A stretch of DNA of 54,062 nt from DATHBD01 sp035296325 (GCA_035296325.1 DATHBD010000033.1:1-54062); one strand, 5' to 3'; shown: positions 37,106 to 46,359, counted from the first letter of the stretch. Translations and numbers: made by a program. The notes: a model not told the origin generated them from the sequence alone.

Positions 37106-37680
37106 CAGGTCTCCTCCCGGCGGGATTGCGGCCGTAACACCCGGCAGATCCGGAAACCGGCCACCCGCGAAGTACACCTACACGACGGCGACCGCAACGC
37201 CACACCTGCGCGAACGCGGGCGGCCGCGGCAAACTCTGGAACTGCTCACACTTGTCGTCAGCAGGGCGACCGGTGTCGCTAACCGGACTACGCCACAGCG
37301 TACCTACGCACCTGACAATGATGTGACGGGTTACGACATTGAACGCTTCCGCAGCAGTCGCGCCCATCGCGGACGGACGCAGCCGGCGATCCCCTGACGC
37401 ATTGCCACACATCGCTGTGACGAGTAGCGTGCCGACATCAATGAATTCGAGAATGGGCGTCGGTCATAGATCATTGCAACGTCGCCAACCGCCGGACCGA
37501 TGGCGCCCGCCACAGGCCGCAGTTCGCCGCCACAAACCGCCATGTGCAGGTTCCGTCGGGTGCTGCGCAACACCTGGAACGGCAACTGGAGTCACCGATC
37601 ATTACCCGTCCGTCCCGCGCACCACAGCGCCTACGTCGTGACCCGCGACGAACCAACCAACCCGAGGTGACCGGCGTCCC

Positions 37681-37701
37681 GGCGGCGGGTTTTCCGCCGC
37701 C
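37681..37701 (+). other. 5' leader hairpin of the GH5 cellulase gene
   Basis: GGCGGCGG and CCGCCGCC flank a GTTTT loop, 42 bases upstream of the ATG. It could affect transcript stability or act as an attenuator; no peptide or ligand site is evident. Confidence 0.35.
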
Positions 37702-37743
37702 CGGCCCGGGCGCCAAATCGCCAACCGGCGTGATGGAGGATCG

Positions 37744-39222
37744 ATGAGTGTGAGTGGAATAAGGTGGCGGCCCCTCGCCTCGGCTGCCGCGGTCGTCGCG
37801 TTGCTGCTGGGCTACCTTGTCGTGCAGGCCGGGCAAGGAACGCCGGCGCACGCGGTGACCAGCCAGTTCCGCGGGGTCAACTGGGCTGACGCCCGGGACA
37901 ACTTCCTGACGGACGAGAACGTGCCGATCGGATTGTCCAAGTCGGACAGCTACGCTACGACGTACACGAAGGCAACGGCAATCCTGAGGGGTTTCCAGAG
38001 CTTCGGGTCGAACACGGTCCGGTTCGGCATCAACCCGCAAACCACCTCGTCGTCGTGGTGGAACAGCGTGACCGCCGCGTATGACGCGGCCCTCGCGCTC
38101 GGCATGAACGTGATGATCGCGCCGTGGCCGCCAACCGGCGGGCGGATCGCGGACATGAACGCGTTCTACCGGATGTGGGACACGATCATCGCGAAGTACG
38201 GCAGCAACAGCCGGTTCTACGCCAATATGGTGAACGAACCGTGGGGATACAGCGCCACCGAGCTGACCAACCTGGCCGCCGCATTCATCCAGCGGTACTC
38301 GACGACCGTTCCGCGCGGGCGGATCGTCATACCCGGACTGTGGTCGGATATCGACCTGTGCGCCGTGGGCGCCGACTCCCGCCTGAACGGCACGCTGCTG
38401 TCGATCCACATGTACACCCTCGGCGGGGAGACGCACTCGACCGCGGCCGGGTGGGTCGCCAGCTTCAAGGGTCGCCTGTGTGGCTACGCCGACCGGGCCA
38501 TTCTGACCGAGTTCGGCGTGCCGATGAACACCGGGGTGAACTACAACGGTCCGCGCGACGGCAACAACAACGTGTCGTACTTCTACGCCCTGACCGACAC
38601 GGTCCGCGAGCTTCAGATGGGCTCCCTGCTGTGGACCGGCATCAAGGAGACCAACCAGACGCAGGGCCCGGGCCCGTGCTTCAACGCCTCCTGCGCGATC
38701 ACCTCGCTGACCGGCAGCGGCACGAACCTGTCGGTGACCATCACGAACCAGTCGGGCCTCGACCGGCTCCGGTACGGCTGGGGCCTGAGCGGCACCGTCA
38801 GCCCGCCGGTGTCTCAGCCACCGACGCAGCCTGGCAGCGGTAACGTGCTGCGCGGCGTCGGTGCGAACCGGTGCCTCGACGTACCGGGCGCGAGCACCGC
38901 GAACGGGACCCTGCTGGCGATCTGGGACTGCAACGGCGGCGCCAACCAGCAGTGGACCGCGCTGTCCAACGGTGGGTTGCAGGTGTTCGGCAACAAGTGC
39001 CTGGACGTTCCGGGTCACTCCACCACGGCCGGCACGCGGGTCCAGATCTGGGACTGCAACGGCGGCGCCAACCAGCAATGGACCATCAACGGCGACGGCA
39101 CGGTCGTCGGGCGCGAGTCCGGCCTGTGCCTCGACGTGACCGGCGCCGGCACGGCAAATGGCACCACGGTCGTGACCTGGACCTGCACCGGTGGCACCAA
39201 CCAGAGGTGGACCCGGCAGTAG
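37744..39222 (+). CDS. Secreted GH5 cellulase-family enzyme with C-terminal RICIN/CBM13
   Basis: The product has 492 residues. ATG 37744 follows GGAGGA. A signal peptide (PLASAAAVVALLLGYLVVQAGQGTPAHA) precedes the GH5 barrel (about 40-320): FRGVNWADARDNF at the start, Glu165 in MVNEPWGY (acid/base), and Glu256 in ILTEFGVP (nucleophile). A Pro/Thr linker (SPPVSQPPTQPGSG) joins a full three-repeat CBM13 (about 365-492) with repeated CLDVPG...IWDCNGGANQQWT units. It is a secreted endo-acting beta-glycanase; whether it acts on cellulose, mannan or beta-1,6-galactan is not clear from motifs. It ends at a strong bidirectional hairpin. Confidence 0.87.
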   Translation: MSVSGIRWRPLASAAAVVALLLGYLVVQAGQGTPAHAVTSQFRGVNWADARDNFLTDENVPIGLSKSDSYATTYTKATAILRGFQSFGSNTVRFGINPQTTSSSWWNSVTAAYDAALALGMNVMIAPWPPTGGRIADMNAFYRMWDTIIAKYGSNSRFYANMVNEPWGYSATELTNLAAAFIQRYSTTVPRGRIVIPGLWSDIDLCAVGADSRLNGTLLSIHMYTLGGETHSTAAGWVASFKGRLCGYADRAILTEFGVPMNTGVNYNGPRDGNNNVSYFYALTDTVRELQMGSLLWTGIKETNQTQGPGPCFNASCAITSLTGSGTNLSVTITNQSGLDRLRYGWGLSGTVSPPVSQPPTQPGSGNVLRGVGANRCLDVPGASTANGTLLAIWDCNGGANQQWTALSNGGLQVFGNKCLDVPGHSTTAGTRVQIWDCNGGANQQWTINGDGTVVGRESGLCLDVTGAGTANGTTVVTWTCTGGTNQRWTRQ

Positions 39223-39232
39223 GGTTTTCCGG

Positions 39233-39265
39233 GGGGCCGGGCTTCGCGCATGCATGCCCGGCCCC
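39233..39265. terminator. 10-bp hairpin with T-run between convergent GH5 and GH42 genes
   Basis: GGGGCCGGGC pairs with GCCCGGCCCC around a 13-base loop and is followed by TTT on the plus strand. It lies between two gene ends and can serve both. Confidence 0.75.
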
Positions 39266-39293
39266 TTTGGTCACGGAGTCGACCGATCGCGGA

Positions 39294-41312
39294 TCACTCC
39301 TCCCGCAGCACCGCGAAACCGCCGGGCGCCATCCGGATCTCCCCGGCGACCACCGCGCCACTGACAAGGTCACGGCCCCGCGCCGAGACCCGTTGCTCCA
39401 CGCCCGTGTGGTTGAGGACGAAGACCCAGCTGGTGCCGTCGCCGCTGCGGCGGACGACCTCGACGCCTTCCGTGGCGTCGAGGTCGTCCGCACCGGGGCG
39501 GCAAGCGGTGCCACCGAGCGACGAAATCAGCAGGTCCCGGTATGCGTCGTCGGTCAGCCTCGTGGAGAGGTACCGGGCGGTGCCGCTTCCGTACCGCCGT
39601 AGGGTCGCTGCCGGTCGGCCGGACAACTGGCCGTCGCCCGCGTATCGGAGCAGAACTTCCACAGCTTCGTCGGCGTGCAGATACTCGCTCCACGTCCGGC
39701 CTTCGGTGGAGCGGTCGCCTGCCGCGTCACCGGGGCCGGTGAGCGGCACCGACTCATCCGGGGTCAGCGGATGAAACTCCTCGACCCGGATGCCGAGCAG
39801 CTCACGCAGTGCACCAGGGTAGCCGCCGAGGTGGACACGGTGATCGGGGTCGGCGATACCGCTGAGGTACGACACGACGAGGTTGCCACCGCCGTGGACG
39901 TACGCCGTGAGCGCCGCGGCCGCCGCGTCGGACAGCAGGTACAGCGCCGGCGCCACGATCAGCCGGTACCTGCTCAGGTCGTCGGACGGGTGGGCGAAGT
40001 CGACGGGCACTCCCGCGCTCCACAACGCCCGGTGCGCAGCGTGGACCTCGGCAAGGTAGTCGATGGTCCGGGAGGGCAGGTGGTCGGTCTGCAACGCCCA
40101 CCAGCACTCGGTGTCCCACAGCACGGCGGCGTCGGCTTCAATCCTCCCGGTGTCCACGTCGCCCAACCGGCCCAGCACAGCGCCGAGCTCGGTGGCCTCC
40201 CGGAAGACGCGACTGTCCGGTCCGGCATGCGGCACCATGCCGGAGTGGTACAGCTCCGCACCGCCACGCGACTGCCGCCATTGAAAGCACATGGCCCCCC
40301 TCGACCCGCGCGCCACGTGTGCCAGGGTGTGCCGGGCCATCGCCCCCGGCGGCTTCACCGCGATGCGGCCGCGTTCGGTGACCGCACCGACGGCCTGCTC
40401 CATCAACAGCCATGGACCGCCGCCGGCCCAGGACCGCGCGAGGTCGGCGGTGAAGGCCGACTCGGGCGCCGCGCTCGCCAGACTCGACGGGTAATGATCG
40501 ATGGCGACCAGATCGGTTTCCGCCGCCCAGTCCCGGGGATTGACCGGCACCCACGACCCCAGTGCCAGATTCGTGGTGATCGGCACGTCCGGAGTCAGCT
40601 CGCGTAACACCTCCCGTTGTGCGCGGAAGTGGCTCAGGTGCTCGTCGGAGAGGAACCGCCGGAAGTCCAGTACCTGCGACGGGTTACTGAGGTACTGCGT
40701 GGCGCGTGGCGGAAGGATCTGGGACCAGTCGGTGTACCGCTGGCTCCAGAAGGCGGTGGTCCATGCTTCGTTGAGCCGGTCGAGATCCCCGTGCCGCGCC
40801 CGCAGCCATCCCCGGAAGGCCTCCGCGGCGTGGTCGCAGAAACACCCGGTGCCGTACTCGTTGTGGACGTGCCACATCGCCAGCGCCGGATGGCCGGCGT
40901 ATCGCTCGCCGAGCACACGGGCGATCCGCACGGAGGCGTCGCGATAGGCCGGAGCGCTGACGCAGTAGGTGTCCCGGCTGCCGTGCCAGAGCCGGTTGCC
41001 GCTGGCGGTCTGCGGCAGCGCATCCGGGTAGGCGATCCCGAACCAGGGCGGCGGCGAGGCGGTGGGCGTCGCCAGGTTCACCTTGATGCCGCCGCCGTCG
41101 AGCAGGTCGAGAACCCGGTCCAGCCATCCGAAGTCGTATGTGCCCTCGACCGGCTCGAGCGAACTCCACGCGAACACGCCGACCGAAACGAGGTTCACCC
41201 CCGCGGTGCGCATGAGGGCGACGTCCTGCGCCCACACCTCCTCGGGCCACTGTTCGGGGTTGTAGTCGCCGCCGTAGCACAGTCGCGCAACGCCGCGCGG
41301 CCAGTTCACCAC
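39294..41312 (-). CDS. GH42 intracellular beta-galactosidase
   Basis: The protein has 672 residues and no signal peptide. The family opening LCYGGDYNPEQWPEEVW is present, then VFAWSSLEPVEGTYDF, acid/base Glu152 in WHVHNEYG, the Cys cluster after it (GCFCDHAAEAF), and nucleophile Glu305 in LLMEQAVG. The trimerisation domain (IVAPALYLLSDAAAAALTAYVHGGGNLVVSY) and C-terminal beta domain follow; length is normal for GH42. It starts with GTG seven bases after the permease stop, the last gene of the importer operon. Hydrolysis of imported beta-galacto-oligosaccharides in the cytoplasm follows from context. Confidence 0.93.
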   Translation of the reverse strand: MVNWPRGVARLCYGGDYNPEQWPEEVWAQDVALMRTAGVNLVSVGVFAWSSLEPVEGTYDFGWLDRVLDLLDGGGIKVNLATPTASPPPWFGIAYPDALPQTASGNRLWHGSRDTYCVSAPAYRDASVRIARVLGERYAGHPALAMWHVHNEYGTGCFCDHAAEAFRGWLRARHGDLDRLNEAWTTAFWSQRYTDWSQILPPRATQYLSNPSQVLDFRRFLSDEHLSHFRAQREVLRELTPDVPITTNLALGSWVPVNPRDWAAETDLVAIDHYPSSLASAAPESAFTADLARSWAGGGPWLLMEQAVGAVTERGRIAVKPPGAMARHTLAHVARGSRGAMCFQWRQSRGGAELYHSGMVPHAGPDSRVFREATELGAVLGRLGDVDTGRIEADAAVLWDTECWWALQTDHLPSRTIDYLAEVHAAHRALWSAGVPVDFAHPSDDLSRYRLIVAPALYLLSDAAAAALTAYVHGGGNLVVSYLSGIADPDHRVHLGGYPGALRELLGIRVEEFHPLTPDESVPLTGPGDAAGDRSTEGRTWSEYLHADEAVEVLLRYAGDGQLSGRPAATLRRYGSGTARYLSTRLTDDAYRDLLISSLGGTACRPGADDLDATEGVEVVRRSGDGTSWVFVLNHTGVEQRVSARGRDLVSGAVVAGEIRMAPGGFAVLREE

Positions 41313-41319
41313 CGCACCC

Positions 41320-42252
41320 TCAGCCCTTGACGGCGCCGAGGATGACGCCCTTGGTGAAGTGACGCTGCACGAACGGGTACACGATCAGCGCCGGCACGAC
41401 CGTCACCATGACCACCGCCATCTTGATGGCGATGTCCGGCGGGTATGCGGTGCCGCCCCCACCGGTCTGCACCGATGGCGCCTGCCCGGCCAGGATGTAT
41501 GCCTGCAGCAACCGCTGGATGGGCCACTTGTCGTTGCTGTCGATGTACAGCACGGCGTTGAAGTACGTGTTCCAGTACCCGACGGCGTAGAACAGGCCGA
41601 CCACCGCGATGATCGCCTTGGACAGCGGCAGCACGATCTTCCAGAGGATGCGGAACTCCCCCGCGCCGTCGATGCGGGCACTGTCGATCAACTCACCCGG
41701 AATGTTCATGAAGAACGCCCGGATGATGACGAGATTGAACGCGTTGATCGCCGTGGGCAGGATCAGCGCCCACAGGCTGTCCTTCATCCCGAGGCCGGTC
41801 ACCACCAGGTAGCTGGGCACGAGGCCGGGGTAGATCAGGAAGGTGAGCAGGAAGACGAAGAGGAGCGGCCGGTGCCACAGCGACCCGGTCCGGGACAGGC
41901 CGTACGCCGCGAACACCGTCAAGCCGAGGCTCACCAGCGTGCCGACAACGGTCACGAGCGTGCTGACCCACACCGCCCGGGTAACCTGACCGCCCTGGAA
42001 GATGGTGAGGTACGCCGAGAAGTCGATCCCCCTCGGGACCACCACCATCCCGCCCGCCTCGTTGATCGTCCGCCGCGACGACAGGCTGGTGATCAGTACG
42101 CACCACATTGGGAAGAGGACCGCGAGGACGAGCGCGCCGATGAGCAGGTTCTTGCCTGCCTGACCTACCCGGGTGGGCTCCTCCTCCCAGATCGGTCTGG
42201 ACCGGTTCGCCCGCCGCTTGCGTCGCGACGGCGTCATCAACTCGACAGTCAT
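41320..42252 (-). CDS. Sugar ABC importer permease, MalG/YtcP-LplC type
   Basis: The protein has 310 residues and six membrane helices. The EAA loop that contacts the ATPase is visible as GELIDSARIDGAGEFRILWKIVLPLSKAIIAV. The N-terminus carries a basic stretch (RRKRRANRSR). The start overlaps the stop of the other permease by four bases (ATGA), so they are coupled. It forms the heterodimeric channel with its neighbour. Confidence 0.92.
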   Translation of the reverse strand: MTVELMTPSRRKRRANRSRPIWEEEPTRVGQAGKNLLIGALVLAVLFPMWCVLITSLSSRRTINEAGGMVVVPRGIDFSAYLTIFQGGQVTRAVWVSTLVTVVGTLVSLGLTVFAAYGLSRTGSLWHRPLLFVFLLTFLIYPGLVPSYLVVTGLGMKDSLWALILPTAINAFNLVIIRAFFMNIPGELIDSARIDGAGEFRILWKIVLPLSKAIIAVVGLFYAVGYWNTYFNAVLYIDSNDKWPIQRLLQAYILAGQAPSVQTGGGGTAYPPDIAIKMAVVMVTVVPALIVYPFVQRHFTKGVILGAVKG

Positions 42253-43289
42253 GACTTGGAGTACACCCCCTGCTCACCCATCCGGTGCGCGAACTTGTTG
42301 GCGGCCACGATCAGGATCAGCCCGATCACGGCCTTGAAGAGCCCGGCAGCGACCCCCACGCCCCACTGCCCCGGCACGATGGCCTGGTAGAACACGTAGG
42401 TGTCGAGCACCTCGGACGCCTGCGGGCCGACCGCCGGGCGCTGCAGGATGAACTGCTCGAACCCCACGCTCAGCGCATCGCCCAACCGCAGGATCAACAG
42501 CAGCACGATGACCGGCCGGAGACCGGGCAGCGTGATGTGCCACAGCCGACGCCATCGGCCGGCACCATCCGCCGCCGCGGCTTCGTACAGGTTCGTGTCG
42601 ATCGCGGCGAGTGCGGCGAGGAAGACGATCGCCCCCCAGCCGATGTCCTTCCACACCGCCTCGGCGGTGACCAGGAAGATGAAGCCGTCGGGGTTGCTCA
42701 TGATGTTCCATGGCTGTATCCCGTTTTCGCGCAGCGTCTGATTGAGCAGGCCGGCCCCACCCAACATCTGCTCGAAGAACGCGACCACCAGCACCCAGCT
42801 GAAGAAGTGCGGCAGGTAGAGCACGCCCTGCACCAGCCCACGGATGCGGTTCGAGAGCATGCTGTGCAGCAGCATCGCAAGCATGATCGGTAGTGGGAAG
42901 AAGAAGATCAGCTGGAACAGGGTGATCGCGAGGGTGTTGCGGACGGCGTCCCAGAACCACGGGTCGGAGAACAGGACCTGGAAATTGCCAAAACCGATCC
43001 ATGGGCTCCCGATGAACGCCGCCAGCGGGCTGTCGCCGAGGTACGGGTTGTAATCCTGGAACGCGATGACGTTGCCCAGCGTGGGCAGGTAGTGGAAGAC
43101 CAGCGTGAACAGCAACGCGGGGGCCACCATCACGAGCAGCGGCCAGTCGTTGCGTAGGCGCGCCCTCAGCGGGCGCTTGGCCCGCTGGGGCTGGGAGACC
43201 CTCGGCGCCGGTCGGCGCCGAGGGCCGAGGCGCCGGCCGGCGGGTGCTCCACCGGGCTCGGCAACCTCGGTCACCTCGGACGTCGTCAT
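42249..43289 (-). CDS. Sugar ABC importer permease, LplB/YteP type
   Basis: The protein has 346 residues and six helices after a long basic N-terminus (GRRLGPRRRPAPRVSQPQRAKRPLR). Characteristic LplB/YteP features are LGNVIAFQDYNPYLG...SPWIGFGNFQVLF and the EAA loop NLYEAAAADGAGRWRRLWHITLPGLRPVI. The ATG at 43289 is six bases after the stop of the binding-protein gene. In Bacillus this permease type serves complex pectic oligosaccharides such as rhamnogalacturonan fragments. Confidence 0.92.
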   Translation of the reverse strand: MTTSEVTEVAEPGGAPAGRRLGPRRRPAPRVSQPQRAKRPLRARLRNDWPLLVMVAPALLFTLVFHYLPTLGNVIAFQDYNPYLGDSPLAAFIGSPWIGFGNFQVLFSDPWFWDAVRNTLAITLFQLIFFFPLPIMLAMLLHSMLSNRIRGLVQGVLYLPHFFSWVLVVAFFEQMLGGAGLLNQTLRENGIQPWNIMSNPDGFIFLVTAEAVWKDIGWGAIVFLAALAAIDTNLYEAAAADGAGRWRRLWHITLPGLRPVIVLLLILRLGDALSVGFEQFILQRPAVGPQASEVLDTYVFYQAIVPGQWGVGVAAGLFKAVIGLILIVAANKFAHRMGEQGVYSKS

Positions 43290-43295
43290 CGAAGC

Positions 43296-44960
43296 TCAGC
43301 GACCGTTGTCACTAAGGATCTTCTCCCGGAACTGCCGCTCCTCGTCGCCGCCCGACGAGCGCCACTCCGCGAGCACGGTGGGCAGGTCGCCGATCGGCCG
43401 ACGCCCCTTGAGGATGTCGTTGACCTTGTCGACGGCCGGTTGACGGCCCTTCGACGCGGCCGCCGGCAGCTCGACCTTGATGCCCTTGAAGAGGTCTTCC
43501 TCCATGTGCTTGACCGTGGCGTTCTGGTACTCGACGCTTTCCTTGGCGAAGGTCGGAAAGTCGGCCCCGCTGACCAGGGCTGCCGGGTGGCCGCCGAGGA
43601 ACTCGATGGCGCTGAACCACTCCTTCTCGCCGAGTTCGGTCTTGGCGGGCCGGCCCTCCGCGTCGCGGGTGAAGTGCTTGCCCTCGACGCCGTACAGGAT
43701 CAGCTCCTGCTCCTTCGTGCCGAACGGGGCGGCGCAGTAGTTCATCACCCGCAGGATCTCCTCCACGCGGTCCTTGCCGAGGCCCTTCTTGATGAAGGTG
43801 TAGAAGATCGGTTGCTCGCTGCCGTGGACGACCGGGTCCTTGCCGCCGGCGCCGAAGACCGGCACCGGCTTCATGTTGAAGCCCGGTGTCACCTTGGCCT
43901 CCTTGCCCTGCGTCTCCTGCCACCAGCCCCCGCCGTCCCGGCGCATGGTGATCTTGCCGCCAGCGAAGAGGGTCTTCTCGTTCTTGCCGTCCCCGCCGGT
44001 GACGTCGGGGTGGACCACGCCGTCCTTGTAGAGCGAGAGCGTCCACTCCAACGCCTCTTTGAACTCCGGCGTCTCGTAGCGGTGCTCCAACCCGCCGCCG
44101 GACTTCTTGCGCCACTCCCCGGGCGCGCCGAGGTACTGCCACACCATCTCGAAGACCGAACCCAGACCCCAGACGCCCTTGCCCGGGTCGGTCATCTTCT
44201 TGCCGTACTCACGCAACTCGTCGAGGCTCGTCGGCATCGCCACCCCCGCCTTGTCGGCGAGATCCTTGCGGTAGTACATCCACCAGGCGAAGGGGCCATT
44301 GGTCGGGTACGGCACGGCCGCGAGGTGGCCGCTCCAGACCGAGTACTCCCAGGCGCCGGTGGGCAACGCCGCGAGCATCGGGTACGCGTTCACCTTGTCG
44401 CCGGCGAGGAACGGGCTGAGGTCCTCGAAGAGCAGGTTCGCCGCGTCGGAGAACCGGGTCAGGCCATTGATCTCCCAGTTCGGGATGGTGGTGATGTCAG
44501 CAATGTCGCGAGAACCGAGCGCAGCGGAGAGCTTGGCGTTGTAGGTGGTGGCGTCCTGAATGCTGGGGTCGACCACCGCACCGAGCTGTGCGTTGACCGC
44601 ATCCAGCCAAGAGTTCTTGCCGACGCCGGGCGGTGCGGTGCCCCAGATCGGCATCATCGTCTTGATGGTCGACCCGCTGCCAGGCTTGTCCTTGATGGCC
44701 TGGACCAGGTTCCGGGGGTACTTCATGTAACCGTCAACGACGGCGCCCTCCCCCTGAATGTCGGGCTTGACCAGCTCGTTGGCCTTGAAATTGGGGATCG
44801 CCTGCTTGATCTTGTCCGCCGACGTCGCGTTGCCCGTGGAGCCCGGCTTCTCGCTGCAGCCGGCCAGCAGGCCGCTGCTCGCGACCGTGGCGGCGCCGAG
44901 GCCCATCAGACCAAGGAAATTTCGGCGGTTGGTCGCCGCGCCCTCGAGGGGGTGAGTCAC
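43296..44960 (-). CDS. Solute-binding lipoprotein of the sugar importer (LplA/YtcQ-like)
   Basis: The product has 554 residues. The leader combines an RR pair (TNRRNFLGLMGLGAATVA) with a lipobox LLAGC, so it is probably Tat-exported and lipid-anchored. The large size, DAVNAQLGAVVDPSIQ, the WMYYRKDLADKAGV motif and the FTFIKKGLGKDR-type region fit the large LplA/YtcQ group, which binds long oligosaccharides, rather than the 430-residue MalE group. The start is GTG 44960 after GGAAGGGAG. It is first in the operon binding protein - permease - permease - GH42. No ATPase is encoded, as usual in actinomycetes, where a shared MsiK-type ATPase serves many importers. Confidence 0.92.
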   Translation of the reverse strand: MTHPLEGAATNRRNFLGLMGLGAATVASSGLLAGCSEKPGSTGNATSADKIKQAIPNFKANELVKPDIQGEGAVVDGYMKYPRNLVQAIKDKPGSGSTIKTMMPIWGTAPPGVGKNSWLDAVNAQLGAVVDPSIQDATTYNAKLSAALGSRDIADITTIPNWEINGLTRFSDAANLLFEDLSPFLAGDKVNAYPMLAALPTGAWEYSVWSGHLAAVPYPTNGPFAWWMYYRKDLADKAGVAMPTSLDELREYGKKMTDPGKGVWGLGSVFEMVWQYLGAPGEWRKKSGGGLEHRYETPEFKEALEWTLSLYKDGVVHPDVTGGDGKNEKTLFAGGKITMRRDGGGWWQETQGKEAKVTPGFNMKPVPVFGAGGKDPVVHGSEQPIFYTFIKKGLGKDRVEEILRVMNYCAAPFGTKEQELILYGVEGKHFTRDAEGRPAKTELGEKEWFSAIEFLGGHPAALVSGADFPTFAKESVEYQNATVKHMEEDLFKGIKVELPAAASKGRQPAVDKVNDILKGRRPIGDLPTVLAEWRSSGGDEERQFREKILSDNGR

Positions 44961-45019
44961 GGCGGACTCCCTTCCGTTCCGATAAAGGAAATTGTGTGAG
45001 TGGCATGGACGCGGTAGCG

Positions 45020-45048
45020 TTAGTTTGATCCGCGTCCGAACAAACTAG
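45020..45048. promoter_or_regulatory. Candidate ROK (XylR-type) operator in the divergent promoter
   Basis: TAGTTTG (45021-45027) and its exact complement CAAACTA (45041-45047) are separated by 13 bases. With flanks it reads TTAGTTTG-N13-CAAACTAG. The Bacillus XylR operator has the half sites TTAGTTTGTTT and AACAAACTAA, so half-site sequence and polarity agree closely. It lies 60 bases upstream of the importer start and about 94 bases upstream of the ROK GTG, in an otherwise GC-rich region. Repression of both divergent genes, lifted by a sugar, is inferred. Confidence 0.6.
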
Positions 45049-45141
45049 CTGATGCTGGATGTGCCCACAAGCACCTGGCGCGGGTATTGCATCAACGAGC
45101 TTGGATACGGTACCGAGCCACGCAGGGAGCCGGGGGCTGAC

Positions 45142-46359
45142 GTGACCACAGTGCGGATCGGCCCGCAACCGGCCGGTTCGCCCGATGTGCGGGCAGTCAA
45201 CCTCGCTGTCGTCCTCCGCCAGATCCGGGCATCTGCGCCGTGTTCCCGCGCGGACATCGCCGCAGCGACCGGACTCAACAAGGCGACGGTGTCGAGCCTG
45301 GTCGGTGAGTTGATCGGGCGGCGCATGCTTCGCGAGACGGGCCTGGTCGAGCATCGGATCGGGCGACCCGCGACGATGATCGTCATCGACGGCTCCAACT
45401 CGGCGGCGGTCGGCGTCGCGGTCGACGCCGATCACCTCACGGTGAAAGCCGTCGACCTCGCGGGCGACGAGGTGCTGTCGTGGCGGCGGGCCTTTCCTGG
45501 GCTGAGCGTCACACCGTCGCGGGCGTTCGCGTCGATCCTGTCCCTCACCCGCAAGGCGGTCACCCGAGTCCAGGACGACGGCCGACAGGTCCTCGGGCTC
45601 ACCGTCGGCGTACCCGGTCTGGTCGACACCGACGGCGTGGTGACCGCCGCTCCGCACCTCGAGTGGCGCGACGTCGACCTTCGAGCCTTCCTGGTCCGCG
45701 GCCTGGACCAGCCGCACTTCCCGCTTCTCGTTGAGAACGGCGCCACGCTGGTCGCACTCGCCGAGTACCGCTTCGGCAGCCACGCCGGCACCGCGCACCT
45801 GGTCGCACTCAGCGGAGCGGTGGATGTCGGCGCCGGCATCATCGCCGAGGGCCGCCCGCTGCGCGGCGCGGCAGGCTATGCCGGCGAGATCGCGCATCTG
45901 CAGACCGAGCCTGATGGGCCGCCGTGCCCGTGCGGTCAGCGCGGCTGCCTGGACGCGGTGGCCGGAGTACCGGCGTTGATCCGGCAGCTGGACCCGCGGC
46001 AGGACCGGGCCCGGCGGGTCACTGACTTCGAACCGGAGGTGGCCAGGATTGTGGAGCGGGCCAGGAGCGGGGACGAGGCGACGCTGCGGACCCTGGAGCG
46101 CGCCGGCACCAGTCTCGGACGAGCCGTGTCCGTCCTGGCGAACCTGCTCAATCCTGAGGTTGTGGTCCTCGGTGGGTATTACGTACCGCTGACCCCGTGG
46201 CTGCTGACGGCTGCCAGAGCGGAACTGCGCTCCTGCAGTGTCGGCCCACCCAGCGAGCTCGTCGCATCACGGCTGGGGCACGGCGCGGCCGCCGTGGGCG
46301 GGTCCGCCAGCATCCTGGATCTCGTCGATGCCGGGCAGTTCCCGAATCGGATCCGTTAG
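45142..46359 (+). CDS. ROK-family transcriptional regulator (NagC/XylR type)
   Basis: The protein has 405 residues. An N-terminal winged helix-turn-helix (about 16-75; VNLAVVLRQIRASAPCSRADIAAATGLNKATVSSLV) is followed by a ROK sugar-kinase fold with VGVAVDADHLTVKAVDL and GLTVGVPGLVD. The zinc-site motif is CPCGQRGCLDAVAG, and GAAGYAGEIAHLQ is the ROK signature. The ATP-binding motif DxGxT is not obvious, as in regulators. GTG 45142 was chosen because AGGGAG lies upstream; ATG 45052, 30 codons earlier, has no site and overlaps the operator region. It is divergent from the importer operon and likely controls it and the GH3 gene downstream. Confidence 0.9.
   Translation: MTTVRIGPQPAGSPDVRAVNLAVVLRQIRASAPCSRADIAAATGLNKATVSSLVGELIGRRMLRETGLVEHRIGRPATMIVIDGSNSAAVGVAVDADHLTVKAVDLAGDEVLSWRRAFPGLSVTPSRAFASILSLTRKAVTRVQDDGRQVLGLTVGVPGLVDTDGVVTAAPHLEWRDVDLRAFLVRGLDQPHFPLLVENGATLVALAEYRFGSHAGTAHLVALSGAVDVGAGIIAEGRPLRGAAGYAGEIAHLQTEPDGPPCPCGQRGCLDAVAGVPALIRQLDPRQDRARRVTDFEPEVARIVERARSGDEATLRTLERAGTSLGRAVSVLANLLNPEVVVLGGYYVPLTPWLLTAARAELRSCSVGPPSELVASRLGHGAAAVGGSASILDLVDAGQFPNRIR

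Larger units (their letters stand above)
36882..37743. other. Long (862-base) divergent intergenic region between GH28 and GH5
   Basis: No frame in this stretch looks coding. It contains an AT-rich patch at 36917-36930, a GAAAGTTTC palindrome at 37097-37105, and a hairpin at 37681-37701. It is the longest gene-free stretch in the window and should carry both divergent promoters. Confidence 0.45.

Noticed and set aside
36912..37412. A 166-codon minus-strand frame in the long intergenic region
   Set aside because: Composition is Arg/Gly-rich with no codon bias, no ribosome site and no family features.
41320..44960. Importer considered broken because no ATPase gene is present
   Set aside because: Actinomycete carbohydrate importers of this class commonly rely on a shared MsiK-type ATPase encoded elsewhere.
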